Below, in pieces: positions 25,848-34,480 of a DNA stretch of 64,000 bases. Source of the stretch: Caballeronia telluris (lineage in GTDB: Bacteria > Pseudomonadota > Gammaproteobacteria > Burkholderiales > Burkholderiaceae); contig NZ_FCNZ02000005.1 of the NCBI RefSeq assembly GCF_001544495.1, forward strand, positions 186,001-250,000, read 5' to 3'. Both the position numbers and the translations under genes were made by a program. Position 1 is the first letter of the stretch. Each line of letters begins with the position of its first letter. A model generated the notes under the pieces. It was not told the DNA's origin. It saw nothing but the letters and a program-made list of their open reading frames with translations, and did no database searches.

Positions 25848-28619
25848 ATGAAGCGCTATTCGGTCGGCATCGACCTGGGCACGAGCAATACGGTCGTCGC
25901 GTATGCGGAAGCCGGTTCGTCCGACATCCGCGTGTTCGACGTCGAGCAACTCGTCGGTTTGGGCGAAGTCGGCGCGCGGCCGCTTTTGCCTTCGGTGCGC
26001 TATCACGCGGCGCGCGGCGAACTCGACGCCAACGCGCTGCATCTGCCGTGGCAGCAGGCCGGGCGCGAAGAGACGCAGGTCGTGATCGGCCGGCTCGCGC
26101 GCACGCTCGGCGCGCAGGTGCCGGGGCGGCTCGTCGCGAGCGCGAAAAGCTGGCTGTCGCACGCGTCGGTGGACCGCGTGGCGCCGATCCTGCCGTGGGG
26201 CGCAAGCGACGACGTCGCCCGAGTTTCGCCCGTGGCCGCGAGCGCGAGCTATCTCGCGCACGTGCGCGCGGCGTGGAACCATCGCTTTCCGAAGGCGCCG
26301 CTCGAAGACCAGGACGTCGTGCTGACCGTGCCCGCCTCGTTCGACGAAGGCGCGCGGGCGCTGACCGTCGAGGCGGCGCGCATCGCGAAGCTGCCGAAGC
26401 TGCGGCTGCTGGAAGAACCGCAGGCGGCGTTCTACGACTGGCTGTTTCACCATCGCGCGACGCTCGGCTCCGAACTCGAAAAGACGCGTCTCGTGCTGAT
26501 CTGCGACGTCGGCGGCGGCACGACCGACCTCACGCTGATCAAGGTAGAGATGCACGACGGCGAGCCGCAACTGACGCGTATCGGCGTCGGCAACCATCTG
26601 ATGCTCGGCGGCGACAACATGGATCTCGCGCTCGCGCATCTCGCGGAGGCGCGGTTGAGCGCGGGCAGCGCGCGGCTCTCGGCGGCGCAGATCTCGCAGC
26701 TCGTCGAGCGCAGCCGCGCCGCGAAGGAACAACTCCTCGGCGCCGATGCGCCCGAGTCCGCGTCGATCACGCTGCTCGGCGCGGGCTCGAAGCTCGTCGG
26801 CGGATCGCGCTCGGCGCATGTGTCGCGCGAGGAAGTCGAGCGGATCATCGTCGATGGCTTCTTTCCGGCCGTGTCGGCGGGCGAGCGGCCGGGGCGCACG
26901 CGCGGCGGCATCGTCGAATTCGGGCTGCCGTATGCAAGCGATCCGGCGGTCACGCGCCATATCGCCGCGTTTCTCGCGCAGCACGCCGCGCAATCGCGGC
27001 AGGCGCTCGGGCTTGACGAATCGCACGCCGAGGCGTCGCTGCCGGTCCCCGACACGCTGCTCCTCAACGGCGGCGTGTTCCGCGCAGAAGCGCTGACGCA
27101 ACGCCTCGCGAGCACGCTCGGCGCGTGGCGCGGCGCGCCGCTCAACGTGCTGCACAACGCGAACCCCGATGTGGCCGTCGCGCGCGGCGCGGTCGCGTAT
27201 TCGCTCGCGCGCGCGGGACAGGCGCCGCGCATCGGCGGCGGCTCGCCGCGCAGCTTCTTCCTCGTGCTCGACGACGATAGCAAGAGCGAGCGCGGCATCT
27301 GCCTCTTGCCGCGCGGCACGGAAGAAGGTCACGAAATCGCGCTGACGGACCGCACGTTTGCGCTGCGGCTCGGGGCGCCGGTGCGCTTTCACCTGGTGTC
27401 GTCGGTCGCGGATACGGCCCGCCAGCCGGGCGAGCTCGCCGATCTGTCGGCCGCCGGCGGCGACTTCGTGCGCCTGCCGCCGATCGCAACCGTGGTCGCG
27501 CCGCAGGACGCGAGCGGTCCGCGCGACACGCCGGTCCACCTGAGCTCGACGCTCACCGAAGTCGGCACGCTCGACGTCCACTGCATCGCCACCGACGATC
27601 CGTCGCAGCGCTGGCTGCTCGCCTTCCAGCTGCGCGGCAACGAGGCTCAGGGCGACGGCGAAGCCGCGCTGCATGCCGCATGGCCGAAGGCCGCCGAGCA
27701 GATCGACCGCACCTTCGGCGCGAAGTCGCACGACGTCGGGCCGAAGGAGGTCAAGCGGCTGCGCGCGCAGCTCGAACAACTGCTCGGTCCGCGCGATACC
27801 TGGGACATCGCGCTGTTGCGCGAACTCTACGGCACGCTGATCGAACGGGCGCGCCGGCGCCGTCGTTCGGCGGATCACGAACGGCTATGGCTGAACCTCG
27901 TCGGCTACGGCATCCGGCCGGGCTTCGGCCATCCGCTCGACGAATGGCGCGTCGAGCAGCTCGCGGCGCTCTACGACCAGGGCATCCAGTACGTAAACGA
28001 AAGCCAGATCTGGTCGGAATGGTGGACGCTTTGGCGGCGTGCGGCGGGCGGACTGCCGCCGGACGCCCAGGTGCAGTTGCTCGACGACATCGCGTTCTAT
28101 CTCCAGCCGCCCGGCACCTCGCGCTATAAGAAGATGGCGGGCACGGCGAAAGTCGGCTACGACGACATGGTGCGGCTCGCGGCATCGCTAGAACGCGTGC
28201 CGGCCGAGCGCAAGGCGGAGATCGGGCAGTGGCTTCTCACGCGGCTCAAAAAGCCGTCCGAGAACGTGCAGAGCTGGTGGGCGGTGGGCCGCATCGGCGC
28301 GCGGCAGCCGTTTTACGGCAGCGCGCACGGCGTCGTGCCGCCCGCGACAGCGGTCGAATGGCTCAACACGATCCTCGCGCTCGACTGGAAGAAGATCGAG
28401 CCGGCGGCGTTCGCGGCGGTGCAGATCGCGCGCATGACCGGCGACCGCTCACGCGACCTGCCCGACGATATCCGCGAGGAAGTCGTGCGGCGTTTGACGG
28501 CAGCGAACGCGTCGAAGAGCTGGATTCAGATGGTCAGCGAGACCGTCGAACTCGACCGCGCCGACGAAGGACGCGTGTTCGGCGAGTCGCTGCCAGTCGG
28601 GATCAAGCTGATCGGCTGA
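25848..28619 (+). CDS. Hsp70-family protein with C-terminal DUF3731 extension
   Basis: 923 residues, far longer than DnaK (about 640). The N-terminal ATPase parallels the preceding gene: YSVGIDLGTSNTVVAYAEA, DQDVVLTVPASFDEGARALT, LLEEPQAAFYDWL, LICDVGGGTTDLTLIKVE, HLMLGGDNMDLALAHLA, TLLLNGGVFRAEALTQRL. From about residue 610 an alpha-helical region unrelated to substrate-binding domains begins (EVKRLRAQLEQLLGPRDTWD, WLNLVGYGIRPGFGHPLDEW, YLQPPGTSRYKKMAGTAKVG, SWWAVGRIGARQPFYGSAHG), matching the DUF3731 family by memory. It lies 15 bp after the first Hsp70 without a clear Shine-Dalgarno. No DnaJ or GrpE partner is nearby. Confidence 0.9.
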   Translation: MKRYSVGIDLGTSNTVVAYAEAGSSDIRVFDVEQLVGLGEVGARPLLPSVRYHAARGELDANALHLPWQQAGREETQVVIGRLARTLGAQVPGRLVASAKSWLSHASVDRVAPILPWGASDDVARVSPVAASASYLAHVRAAWNHRFPKAPLEDQDVVLTVPASFDEGARALTVEAARIAKLPKLRLLEEPQAAFYDWLFHHRATLGSELEKTRLVLICDVGGGTTDLTLIKVEMHDGEPQLTRIGVGNHLMLGGDNMDLALAHLAEARLSAGSARLSAAQISQLVERSRAAKEQLLGADAPESASITLLGAGSKLVGGSRSAHVSREEVERIIVDGFFPAVSAGERPGRTRGGIVEFGLPYASDPAVTRHIAAFLAQHAAQSRQALGLDESHAEASLPVPDTLLLNGGVFRAEALTQRLASTLGAWRGAPLNVLHNANPDVAVARGAVAYSLARAGQAPRIGGGSPRSFFLVLDDDSKSERGICLLPRGTEEGHEIALTDRTFALRLGAPVRFHLVSSVADTARQPGELADLSAAGGDFVRLPPIATVVAPQDASGPRDTPVHLSSTLTEVGTLDVHCIATDDPSQRWLLAFQLRGNEAQGDGEAALHAAWPKAAEQIDRTFGAKSHDVGPKEVKRLRAQLEQLLGPRDTWDIALLRELYGTLIERARRRRRSADHERLWLNLVGYGIRPGFGHPLDEWRVEQLAALYDQGIQYVNESQIWSEWWTLWRRAAGGLPPDAQVQLLDDIAFYLQPPGTSRYKKMAGTAKVGYDDMVRLAASLERVPAERKAEIGQWLLTRLKKPSENVQSWWAVGRIGARQPFYGSAHGVVPPATAVEWLNTILALDWKKIEPAAFAAVQIARMTGDRSRDLPDDIREEVVRRLTAANASKSWIQMVSETVELDRADEGRVFGESLPVGIKLIG

Positions 28620-28715
28620 ACGCGACGGACGCCGAAATTGCTTCGCTCTCAGAAACGAGTGCGATGACCCAAAGCCCGACTGTCGCGCCGATACATCACG
28701 ACACGACGCACTTTC

Positions 28716-28744
28716 TTGATTCCCGGCAACGCGGCGCCTATGTT
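28716..28744 (+). promoter_or_regulatory. Sigma-70 promoter of the small Lys-rich gene
   Basis: TTGATT, a 17-base spacer and TATGTT. The predicted start falls at a hairpin CGTGTC-ATTCC-GACACG (28750-28766), which directly precedes the ribosome-binding site. Confidence 0.55.
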
Positions 28745-28780
28745 TAAACCGTGTCATTCCGACACGCGAAGGAGGTCAAC

Positions 28781-28942
28781 ATGCCATCCCCGAGAAAAGC
28801 GCCGGCGAGCCATCCCGCCGAAACCGAAATGTCGAGCCGCAAGAAAAGCGCGTCCGGCACGAAGCAGGCACCCAGCAAGGCACAGGGCGCCAAGGACATG
28901 CAGGTCGCCAAGCGCACCACGAAGGCCAAGACAAAGGTATGA
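28781..28942 (+). CDS. Small Lys/Ala-rich basic protein, 53 residues
   Basis: Starts MPSPRKAPASHPAETEMSSR and ends AKRTTKAKTKV; about a quarter of residues are Lys or Arg, with no Cys, Trp or hydrophobic stretch, so it is probably disordered and may bind nucleic acid. The ribosome-binding site GAAGGAGG, six bases before the ATG, is the strongest in the window. With its own promoter and a 5' hairpin this looks like a well-expressed gene. Histone-like or stress-related roles are conceivable but not shown. I do not recognise a named family. Confidence 0.7.
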   Translation: MPSPRKAPASHPAETEMSSRKKSASGTKQAPSKAQGAKDMQVAKRTTKAKTKV

Positions 28943-29164
28943 CCGGCCCGAGCCCTCGTCCCCGTGTCGAGGGTGCCACCCAACCGATCGCAGCGCTCGC
29001 TTTCGACTTCCTTCCGGCTGGGCCCGCTCATCGCCCGCCACCGACCTTCGCAGTGGAACTCGGGTAACTCCTAAGTTTTCTTGATTTCGTCCGAAAAACG
29101 CGCTTGCCGCGGGTGAGATGTCGCCTAAAGTAGTTAACCTCCCTCCTGTCTATGCGAGCGCGAC

Positions 29165-31186
29165 ATGCGTGTCCCGAACCGGTTCGCCGGCATCCCGAGG
29201 TCCTGGTCGTATGCCGCCGCCGCGCGAGAAGCGGGCGCGAGTCTCGTCAAGAATCTTTCGATACCCAAGCCGTTCGCCGACCCGGCCCTCGAAGCGCAGT
29301 TCCTCGAAGAACACAGCCAGCGGTTTTGCGCGTTCCGGCGGGCGTCGGCGCTGCTCGCGCTCGTGCTGTGGACGTCGTTTCTCACCTGGGACCTGACCGT
29401 CGCGCGGCAGAGCAAGATCCTGAGCGTCGTGTTCACCGACCTGCTCGTGCTGCGCATGCTCGGCATCGTGCTCCTGTGCTGCGTCGGCGTGCTCGTGCTG
29501 CGGCCGTCGTTCCGTTTGCATGTGATGTCGGCGCGCGTCATTTTCACCGGTATTTATGGACTTATTTTCCTGATGCTGGTGATGATCGTCGTCACGCCGG
29601 CGCCCTTCAACTATTCGCAGCACTTCCCCGGCCTCTATCTCGCGCTCTTCTTCCAGTTTTCGTTCTTCTATCTGAAGTCGCGCTACGCGCTGACCGTCGC
29701 GATCCTGACGCTCGGCGGGGTCGTCTTCATTCAGGCGGCGTTCAACGTGCTATTGCCGGCCGATTTCGGCGCGGGGATGTTCTATCTGGTGAACATGGCG
29801 ATCGTCGGCCACGGCGTCTGCGTGCACGCGGAGCGGGTGTCCCGCGAGCGCTACGCCGCCGAGCGCGAGCTGGCGTCGGTCAATAGCGAACTCAGCGACG
29901 CCAACGTCGAACTGGCGCGCAAGAACGACGAACTGGAGGTGTCGGAGAAGGATCAGGAGGTCAAGACCAACGCCCTGCTCGCGCTGAAGGAGCAGCAGAT
30001 GCTCGCCGCCGAAACCGCGAGCCGGGACAAATCGAACTTCCTCGCGGCCGCGACCCACGACCTGCGTCAGCCGATGCACGCGCTCAACCTCTTCCTGCAG
30101 GCGGCATCGGAAGCGATCCGGCGCGGCGAATTCCGCGAAGCCGGCCGACTGATCGACGAATGCGGGCGCTCGTCCGTGATCCTCGCGCGGCTTCTGAACG
30201 CGGTGCTCGACCTGTCGCGGCTGGAATCGGGGCGCGTCGTGCCGCGTTATCACGTCTTCGACCTGCGGCTCATCATCGAGGAAGCCGCCGCGCAGCTTCG
30301 TCCGTTCGCGCAAAGCCGCGGCGTCGACCTGAGGCTGCGCCTGCCGCGCGAAAGTCTCGTCTGCGTGCGCAGCGACGCCCACTGGCTCGGGCGCGCGGTC
30401 GCGAATCTGATCTCGAACGCGATCAAGTACGCCAAGACGACCGACGACGCGACGCCAACGGTGATCGTGGGCGTCATCCGCTCGCCGACGCGCGCGCGCG
30501 TGGACGTGGTCGACAACGGCATCGGCATTTCGGCGGCGCACTGGGAGTCGATTTTCCAGCCGTTCTTCCAGGTCGGCAATCCGGAGCAGGATCGCGACAA
30601 GGGGCTAGGGCTCGGCCTCTCGATCGTCAACGCGGTGATTTCGATGCTGGACGAGCACCGGATCGAACTGAAATCGGCCGAGGGGCTCGGCTCGCGCTTC
30701 TCGCTGGAAATGCCGCTTTGCGGCGCCAGTCCCGAAAAACCCGCGCCGCGCGTGCCGGCAAAAGGCGATGCCGACGAAATCAGGCATCTCGACGGGCTGT
30801 ATGTGCTCCTGGTGGAGGACGACGGCCTCGTGCGGGCGTCGACGGAGGCGCTCTTGTCGCAATGGGGCGTGTTATACGATTCGGCGGCGACCTTCGAGGA
30901 GTACGAGGAGATTCTGGAGTCGCTGGAGCGTTTTCCGGATCTCGTCATCACCGATTACCGCCTGCGCGACTTCAAGACCGCGCGCGAGGTGGCGATGCTC
31001 TGCACGGCGAAACTCGGCCGGCCATGTCCGACGCTCGTCGTGACGGGCGAGCCGCAGGCGACCATCGTGCCGCTCGCGTGCACACACGACGTGCTGAGCA
31101 AGCCGGTCAGCCCCGCCGATCTGCGGCAGGAGATCCTTTCGCTGATCTCGGGCCGCTGCCCGGATTTCGCCGACGAGGCTGTCTGA
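29165..31186 (+). CDS. Membrane hybrid sensor histidine kinase
   Basis: 673 residues. Several membrane helices lie between about residues 60 and 222 (ALLALVLWTSFLTWD, VLRMLGIVLLCCVGVLVL, IYGLIFLMLVMIVV and others). A coiled coil runs about 225-285, then the kinase core with H298 in AAATHDLRQPMHALNLFLQ, N-box NLISNAIKYAK, G1 VVDNGIGIS, G2 GLGLGLSIVNAV. A C-terminal receiver has D597 (LVITDYRL) and Lys in DVLSKPVSP. The HDLRQPMHAL H-box is the type found in hybrid kinases with an attached receiver. It faces the NarL-type regulator, which is the obvious partner candidate. A weak promoter TTGCCG-N16-TAAAGT lies at 29104-29131. Signal unknown. Confidence 0.9.
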   Translation: MRVPNRFAGIPRSWSYAAAAREAGASLVKNLSIPKPFADPALEAQFLEEHSQRFCAFRRASALLALVLWTSFLTWDLTVARQSKILSVVFTDLLVLRMLGIVLLCCVGVLVLRPSFRLHVMSARVIFTGIYGLIFLMLVMIVVTPAPFNYSQHFPGLYLALFFQFSFFYLKSRYALTVAILTLGGVVFIQAAFNVLLPADFGAGMFYLVNMAIVGHGVCVHAERVSRERYAAERELASVNSELSDANVELARKNDELEVSEKDQEVKTNALLALKEQQMLAAETASRDKSNFLAAATHDLRQPMHALNLFLQAASEAIRRGEFREAGRLIDECGRSSVILARLLNAVLDLSRLESGRVVPRYHVFDLRLIIEEAAAQLRPFAQSRGVDLRLRLPRESLVCVRSDAHWLGRAVANLISNAIKYAKTTDDATPTVIVGVIRSPTRARVDVVDNGIGISAAHWESIFQPFFQVGNPEQDRDKGLGLGLSIVNAVISMLDEHRIELKSAEGLGSRFSLEMPLCGASPEKPAPRVPAKGDADEIRHLDGLYVLLVEDDGLVRASTEALLSQWGVLYDSAATFEEYEEILESLERFPDLVITDYRLRDFKTAREVAMLCTAKLGRPCPTLVVTGEPQATIVPLACTHDVLSKPVSPADLRQEILSLISGRCPDFADEAV

Positions 31187-31215
31187 GTTCTCGTGGCGGC
31201 GGCGGGTAGCTTACC

Positions 31216-31905
31216 CTACGCCGTCGGATGACTCACCGGCATCTCGATGCCGCGCCGGGCCATTTCGACGATCAGGAACGTCCGGCGCGTCACGTGAAAG
31301 CGCGCGAGCAGGTCGCTCGAATACTCCTTCGCCGTGTTCTCGCTGATGTTCATCTTGCGCGCGATCGCCTTGTTCGACAGTCCCTGCAACAAATAGCGCA
31401 GCGTTTCAGTCAGACGCGGCGGCAGTTCGAGCGACTCGACGGTCGGGCTCGAATGCGTCGCGACCGGTTTCGGGCTGTGGCCGCCCTTGCCGAGCACTGT
31501 ATTGGGCAAATAGACGCGACCCGAGAGAATCGTACGGAGCGCTTCACGAAAAACCTCCGCGCCCTGCTCGCTGCCCTTGGAAATGAACCCGCAGGCCCCG
31601 TGCTTGATGCATTCGAGCACGGTGTCGCGGTCGTCCTGTGCCGAAAGCATGATGGTCTGTACCTCGCGCTCTTCCTCGCGTATCCAGTTGAGCAGGTCCA
31701 TGCCGGTCGCGTTGCCCCGAAGGTTGTAGTCGAGGAACATCAGATCGTACGAACCCGCGGATAGCTTTTCCTTCGCCTGCTCGAAGCCGTCCGCTTCGTC
31801 GATTTCGAGCAGCGGCTCATTCGCGAGAATCAGCGTCTTCATTGCGCTGCGCGTAAGCCCTTCGTCCTCTACCAGCAATACTGTTTTGAAATATCCGTTT
31901 TCCAT
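31216..31905 (-). CDS. NarL/FixJ-family response regulator
   Basis: 229 residues: a receiver with E13/D14 region (VLLVEDEG), acceptor D59 (LMFLDYNLRG), a Ser in MLSAQDD and Lys in GFISKGSE, then a Ser/Pro linker and a LuxR-type HTH (LTETLRYLLQGLSNKAIARKMNISENTAKEY). The HTH end (SDLLARFHVTRRTFLIVEM) departs from the common VKxHxxxIxxKL form. The gene is convergent with the hybrid kinase, with 29 bp between stops, and divergent from the lone receiver gene, suggesting one signalling block. Confidence 0.9.
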   Translation of the reverse strand: MENGYFKTVLLVEDEGLTRSAMKTLILANEPLLEIDEADGFEQAKEKLSAGSYDLMFLDYNLRGNATGMDLLNWIREEEREVQTIMLSAQDDRDTVLECIKHGACGFISKGSEQGAEVFREALRTILSGRVYLPNTVLGKGGHSPKPVATHSSPTVESLELPPRLTETLRYLLQGLSNKAIARKMNISENTAKEYSSDLLARFHVTRRTFLIVEMARRGIEMPVSHPTA

Positions 31906-32084
31906 TGCGAGTCCCCGAGAACATGAACCGATAGTACGCCCGTATTAAACGCTCGCCACCCTCCATTCGCGGGGATGTCGCCTCCCTCTTCTCGATCGCT
32001 TCGCCCCTTCTCGCTGCGGGTTTTGCGCGCGGCGTGACCGGCCGACAATGCGCTCATCCGATCCACCGCATCACGGAGACGCGC

Positions 32085-32552
32085 ATGACCAGCCGATCAC
32101 CTGCCGAACAGGAAAAGCATTTTGCGTTGTGGAGCATCAAGAGGGTGCGAACCCATAACGCGACCCGGCGCGTCCTGATCGCGCACAAGGACAAGTCGAT
32201 CGCCGAGTCGCTCGCCGTGATGCTGCGGCTGAAGGGTCTGGAGGTCATCCATTCGCAGGACCTGAAGTCGGTGCGTTCGCTCGTCCAGAACTGGAAGCCG
32301 CAGGCGCTGGTCCTCGATACGAGCCTCGACAGCGAGTCGGGCTATGTCTTCATCCGCACGCTGCGCATGGACGCGGACATCACCGGACGGTTGCTCGTTG
32401 CGATGAGCGGCGTCTGGCCGGCGGACCCCGTCGAGACGCTCAAGGATGCCGGCTTCGATGCGCATTGCAGAAGGCCGTGCTCGACGTGGCGGATCGTCGA
32501 TCTCGTCGAAGCGTTCTTTTCGGCGCCGGCCACCCGGCAAGGAGGTGTGTGA
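32085..32552 (+). CDS. Atypical single-domain receiver protein
   Basis: 155 residues. The core resembles a receiver (RRVLIAHKDKSIAESLAVML, LVLDTSLDSESGYVFIRTL with D78, LLVAMSGVWP), but the acidic pair is reduced to one Asp (HKDK) and the conserved Lys near the end is replaced in HCRRPCST. There is no output domain. An upstream in-frame start at 32034 exists; ATG 32085 is chosen for GGAGA in front. It may act as a connector or decoy in the signalling block, or be a degenerate receiver. It runs convergently toward the epimerase gene. Confidence 0.75.
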   Translation: MTSRSPAEQEKHFALWSIKRVRTHNATRRVLIAHKDKSIAESLAVMLRLKGLEVIHSQDLKSVRSLVQNWKPQALVLDTSLDSESGYVFIRTLRMDADITGRLLVAMSGVWPADPVETLKDAGFDAHCRRPCSTWRIVDLVEAFFSAPATRQGGV

Positions 32553-32636
32553 TGAACCAGGACCATTGCCTCGTCGCGCGGGGTGTCATGCCGGCGCGTG
32601 CATCGCGTGCGTCGCGTGCCGATACGGTCGAAGCGG

Positions 32637-33566
32637 CTACGCGGCGGCGCCGTCGTCGTGCGCGCCCGGGCGGACGCCGGTTTCCAGCGCGAGCCACGCC
32701 TGTCTTTCACTACCTGGCTCAATGAACTCGACGCCCGTGCGGGGCAGTCCCTTCGCATGCAGGTTGAAGCCGTCGCTCACGTGCGAGACCGGCTCGACAC
32801 ACAGATAGCCCGCGCCCGCCGGGCAATGCACGACGGCGTGCGACAGCGCCTCCGACGCCTTCAGAGCGAGCGTCGCTCCGCCTGGGTAATACAGCGTCGC
32901 ATGTCCGTCCCAGCCGCCGAGATAGCGCGTGTAGCCCGCTTCTTCGCGTTCGTGATAGCGCGCCGGCACGCCGGGCGTCGGCTCGATCGCGATTTCTTCT
33001 TCGTGGCGCCACAGCACCTGCGTGTCGAGTTCCGCCGACTGCGCGCCAAAATACGGATGAAAACCGAAACCGAGCGGCATCGGCTGCGCGGAACGGTTCA
33101 CGACGCGCATCGCTAGCCGCGCGCCCGAATTGTTCAGCGTGAAGGTCTGGGTGGCTTCGAACGCCCACGGCCAGCCTTCGTCGCCCGCGCGATGCGCGTA
33201 GTGCAGCACGATTTCGTCGGCGCGATGCTGCGCTATCGTCCACGCAGCGTACTGGCCGAAGCCGTGCAGCGCGTGAGCGGCGCCCGGAAACGTCGAGAGC
33301 GCGACGCGCGTGCCGTCCGGCGCCGTGAAGCGCGCGTCGCGCACGCGATTCGAAAACGGCACGAGCGGATAGCAGCCGCCTTTCGGCCACGCGTCGCACG
33401 GCCAGTGTTCGGCCACGATCGGCACGAGCCACTCGTGCACGCGCCCATCGTCCATCGTCGTCGAGAAGCGCGTGATGCGCCCGCCCGCCGCGGGCGCAAC
33501 GTCCATCGTGTGCGCGCCGCAAGCGATGCTCACGCGCGACGCCGCATCCAGTGCAACTATCTTCAC
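32637..33566 (-). CDS. Aldose 1-epimerase family protein
   Basis: 309 residues of the galactose-mutarotase fold: GGRITRFSTTMDDGR, CYPLVPFSNRVRDARF (the Arg of the substrate site), HALHGFGQYAAW (first catalytic-type His), MPLGFGFHPYFGAQ (second His), and C-terminal GYLCVEPVSHVSDGFNLHA (probable catalytic Glu). It begins with GTG, fixed by the 4-base overlap (GTGA) with the permease stop and by the MKIVALDAAS start; the large upstream frame is permease shadow. As the last gene of the ABC operon it suggests that the imported substrate is a sugar whose anomers must be interconverted. Confidence 0.87.
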   Translation of the reverse strand: MKIVALDAASRVSIACGAHTMDVAPAAGGRITRFSTTMDDGRVHEWLVPIVAEHWPCDAWPKGGCYPLVPFSNRVRDARFTAPDGTRVALSTFPGAAHALHGFGQYAAWTIAQHRADEIVLHYAHRAGDEGWPWAFEATQTFTLNNSGARLAMRVVNRSAQPMPLGFGFHPYFGAQSAELDTQVLWRHEEEIAIEPTPGVPARYHEREEAGYTRYLGGWDGHATLYYPGGATLALKASEALSHAVVHCPAGAGYLCVEPVSHVSDGFNLHAKGLPRTGVEFIEPGSERQAWLALETGVRPGAHDDGAAA

Positions 33567-34480
33567 TGCTTCTGCTCCTTCACGCGCGAGACGAGCTGCG
33601 TCGGGCTCACGAACTGCAGCGCGATCAGCACCCACACGAGCGTGATCGCCATATAGATCATCGCCATCGCATCGATGGACTGCGGCGCTCGGACGCCCGT
33701 CGAGAACACCGCGTAGTACAGCGCGACGACGAGCGTCTGCGTCGAAGGCCCGGCGGTAAAGAACGTCAGCTCGAACATGCCGATGGTGCGCACCAGCACG
33801 AGCAAACCCGCCGCGAGCATGCCGGGCACGAGAAGCGGCAGCAGCACGTAGCGGAAATAGCGCGCGGTGTTCGCGCCGAAAATGCGCGCCGCCGATTCGA
33901 GGTTCGGATCGATCTGCTCGATGAACGGCGTCATCACGAGAATCACGAACGGCAGCGCGGGCACCAGATTCGCGAGAATCACGCCGCTCAATGTACCCGC
34001 GAGTCCGACCTTGTACATGACGGTCGCCATCGGAATGCCGTAGGTGACGGGCGGCACCATCAGCGGCAGCAGGAAGATCAGCATCGCGAGGCGCTTGCCG
34101 GGAAACTGCACGCGTGCGAGCGCGTAAGCGGCCGGCACGCCGAGCACGATCGACAGAATCACCACCGCGCCGACGACCTGAATCGTCACCCAGAGGACGC
34201 TCGTCAGCTGGAAGTCGGTCCATGCCTGCGCGTACCAATGCAGCGTGAAGCCCTGCGGCAACGGCGTGCCGAACCAGCGTGTGGCGATCGAATTGACCGC
34301 GACGGTCGCGATCAGGAGCAGCACGTTGAGCAGGAAAAAGCCCATCGTGAACCAGACGAACGCTTTCCACAGCCGGTCCGCGACGCTCGCGTGCTGCTTC
34401 CGGCCGGGTTTGGCGCCATTGCCGAGCGCCGCGTCGGGCACGCCCTGCAACGCGGGCGCCGCGTGATGATCGGTTGCCAT
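33563..34480 (-). CDS. ABC transporter permease, second
   Basis: 305 residues with an extended cytoplasmic N-terminus (MATDHHAAPALQ) and six membrane helices. The EAA loop reads ESAARIFGANTARYFRYVLLPLL, which contacts the ATPase. Family is the type I importer permease (PotI/ModB-like, MetI fold). Start fixed by TAATG overlap with the first permease. The substrate cannot be read from this subunit. Confidence 0.9.
   Translation of the reverse strand: MATDHHAAPALQGVPDAALGNGAKPGRKQHASVADRLWKAFVWFTMGFFLLNVLLLIATVAVNSIATRWFGTPLPQGFTLHWYAQAWTDFQLTSVLWVTIQVVGAVVILSIVLGVPAAYALARVQFPGKRLAMLIFLLPLMVPPVTYGIPMATVMYKVGLAGTLSGVILANLVPALPFVILVMTPFIEQIDPNLESAARIFGANTARYFRYVLLPLLVPGMLAAGLLVLVRTIGMFELTFFTAGPSTQTLVVALYYAVFSTGVRAPQSIDAMAMIYMAITLVWVLIALQFVSPTQLVSRVKEQKQ

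Noticed and set aside
25233..27878. An 881-codon minus-strand frame opposite the Hsp70 genes
   Set aside because: Composition is Arg/Ala/Asp shadow sequence and the plus strand carries complete Hsp70 motifs with operon overlaps.
32551..32725. A 57-codon plus-strand frame (MNQDHCLVARG) overlapping the stop of the lone receiver
   Set aside because: Overlaps the 3' end of the epimerase gene antisense, is Arg-rich and has no recognisable feature.
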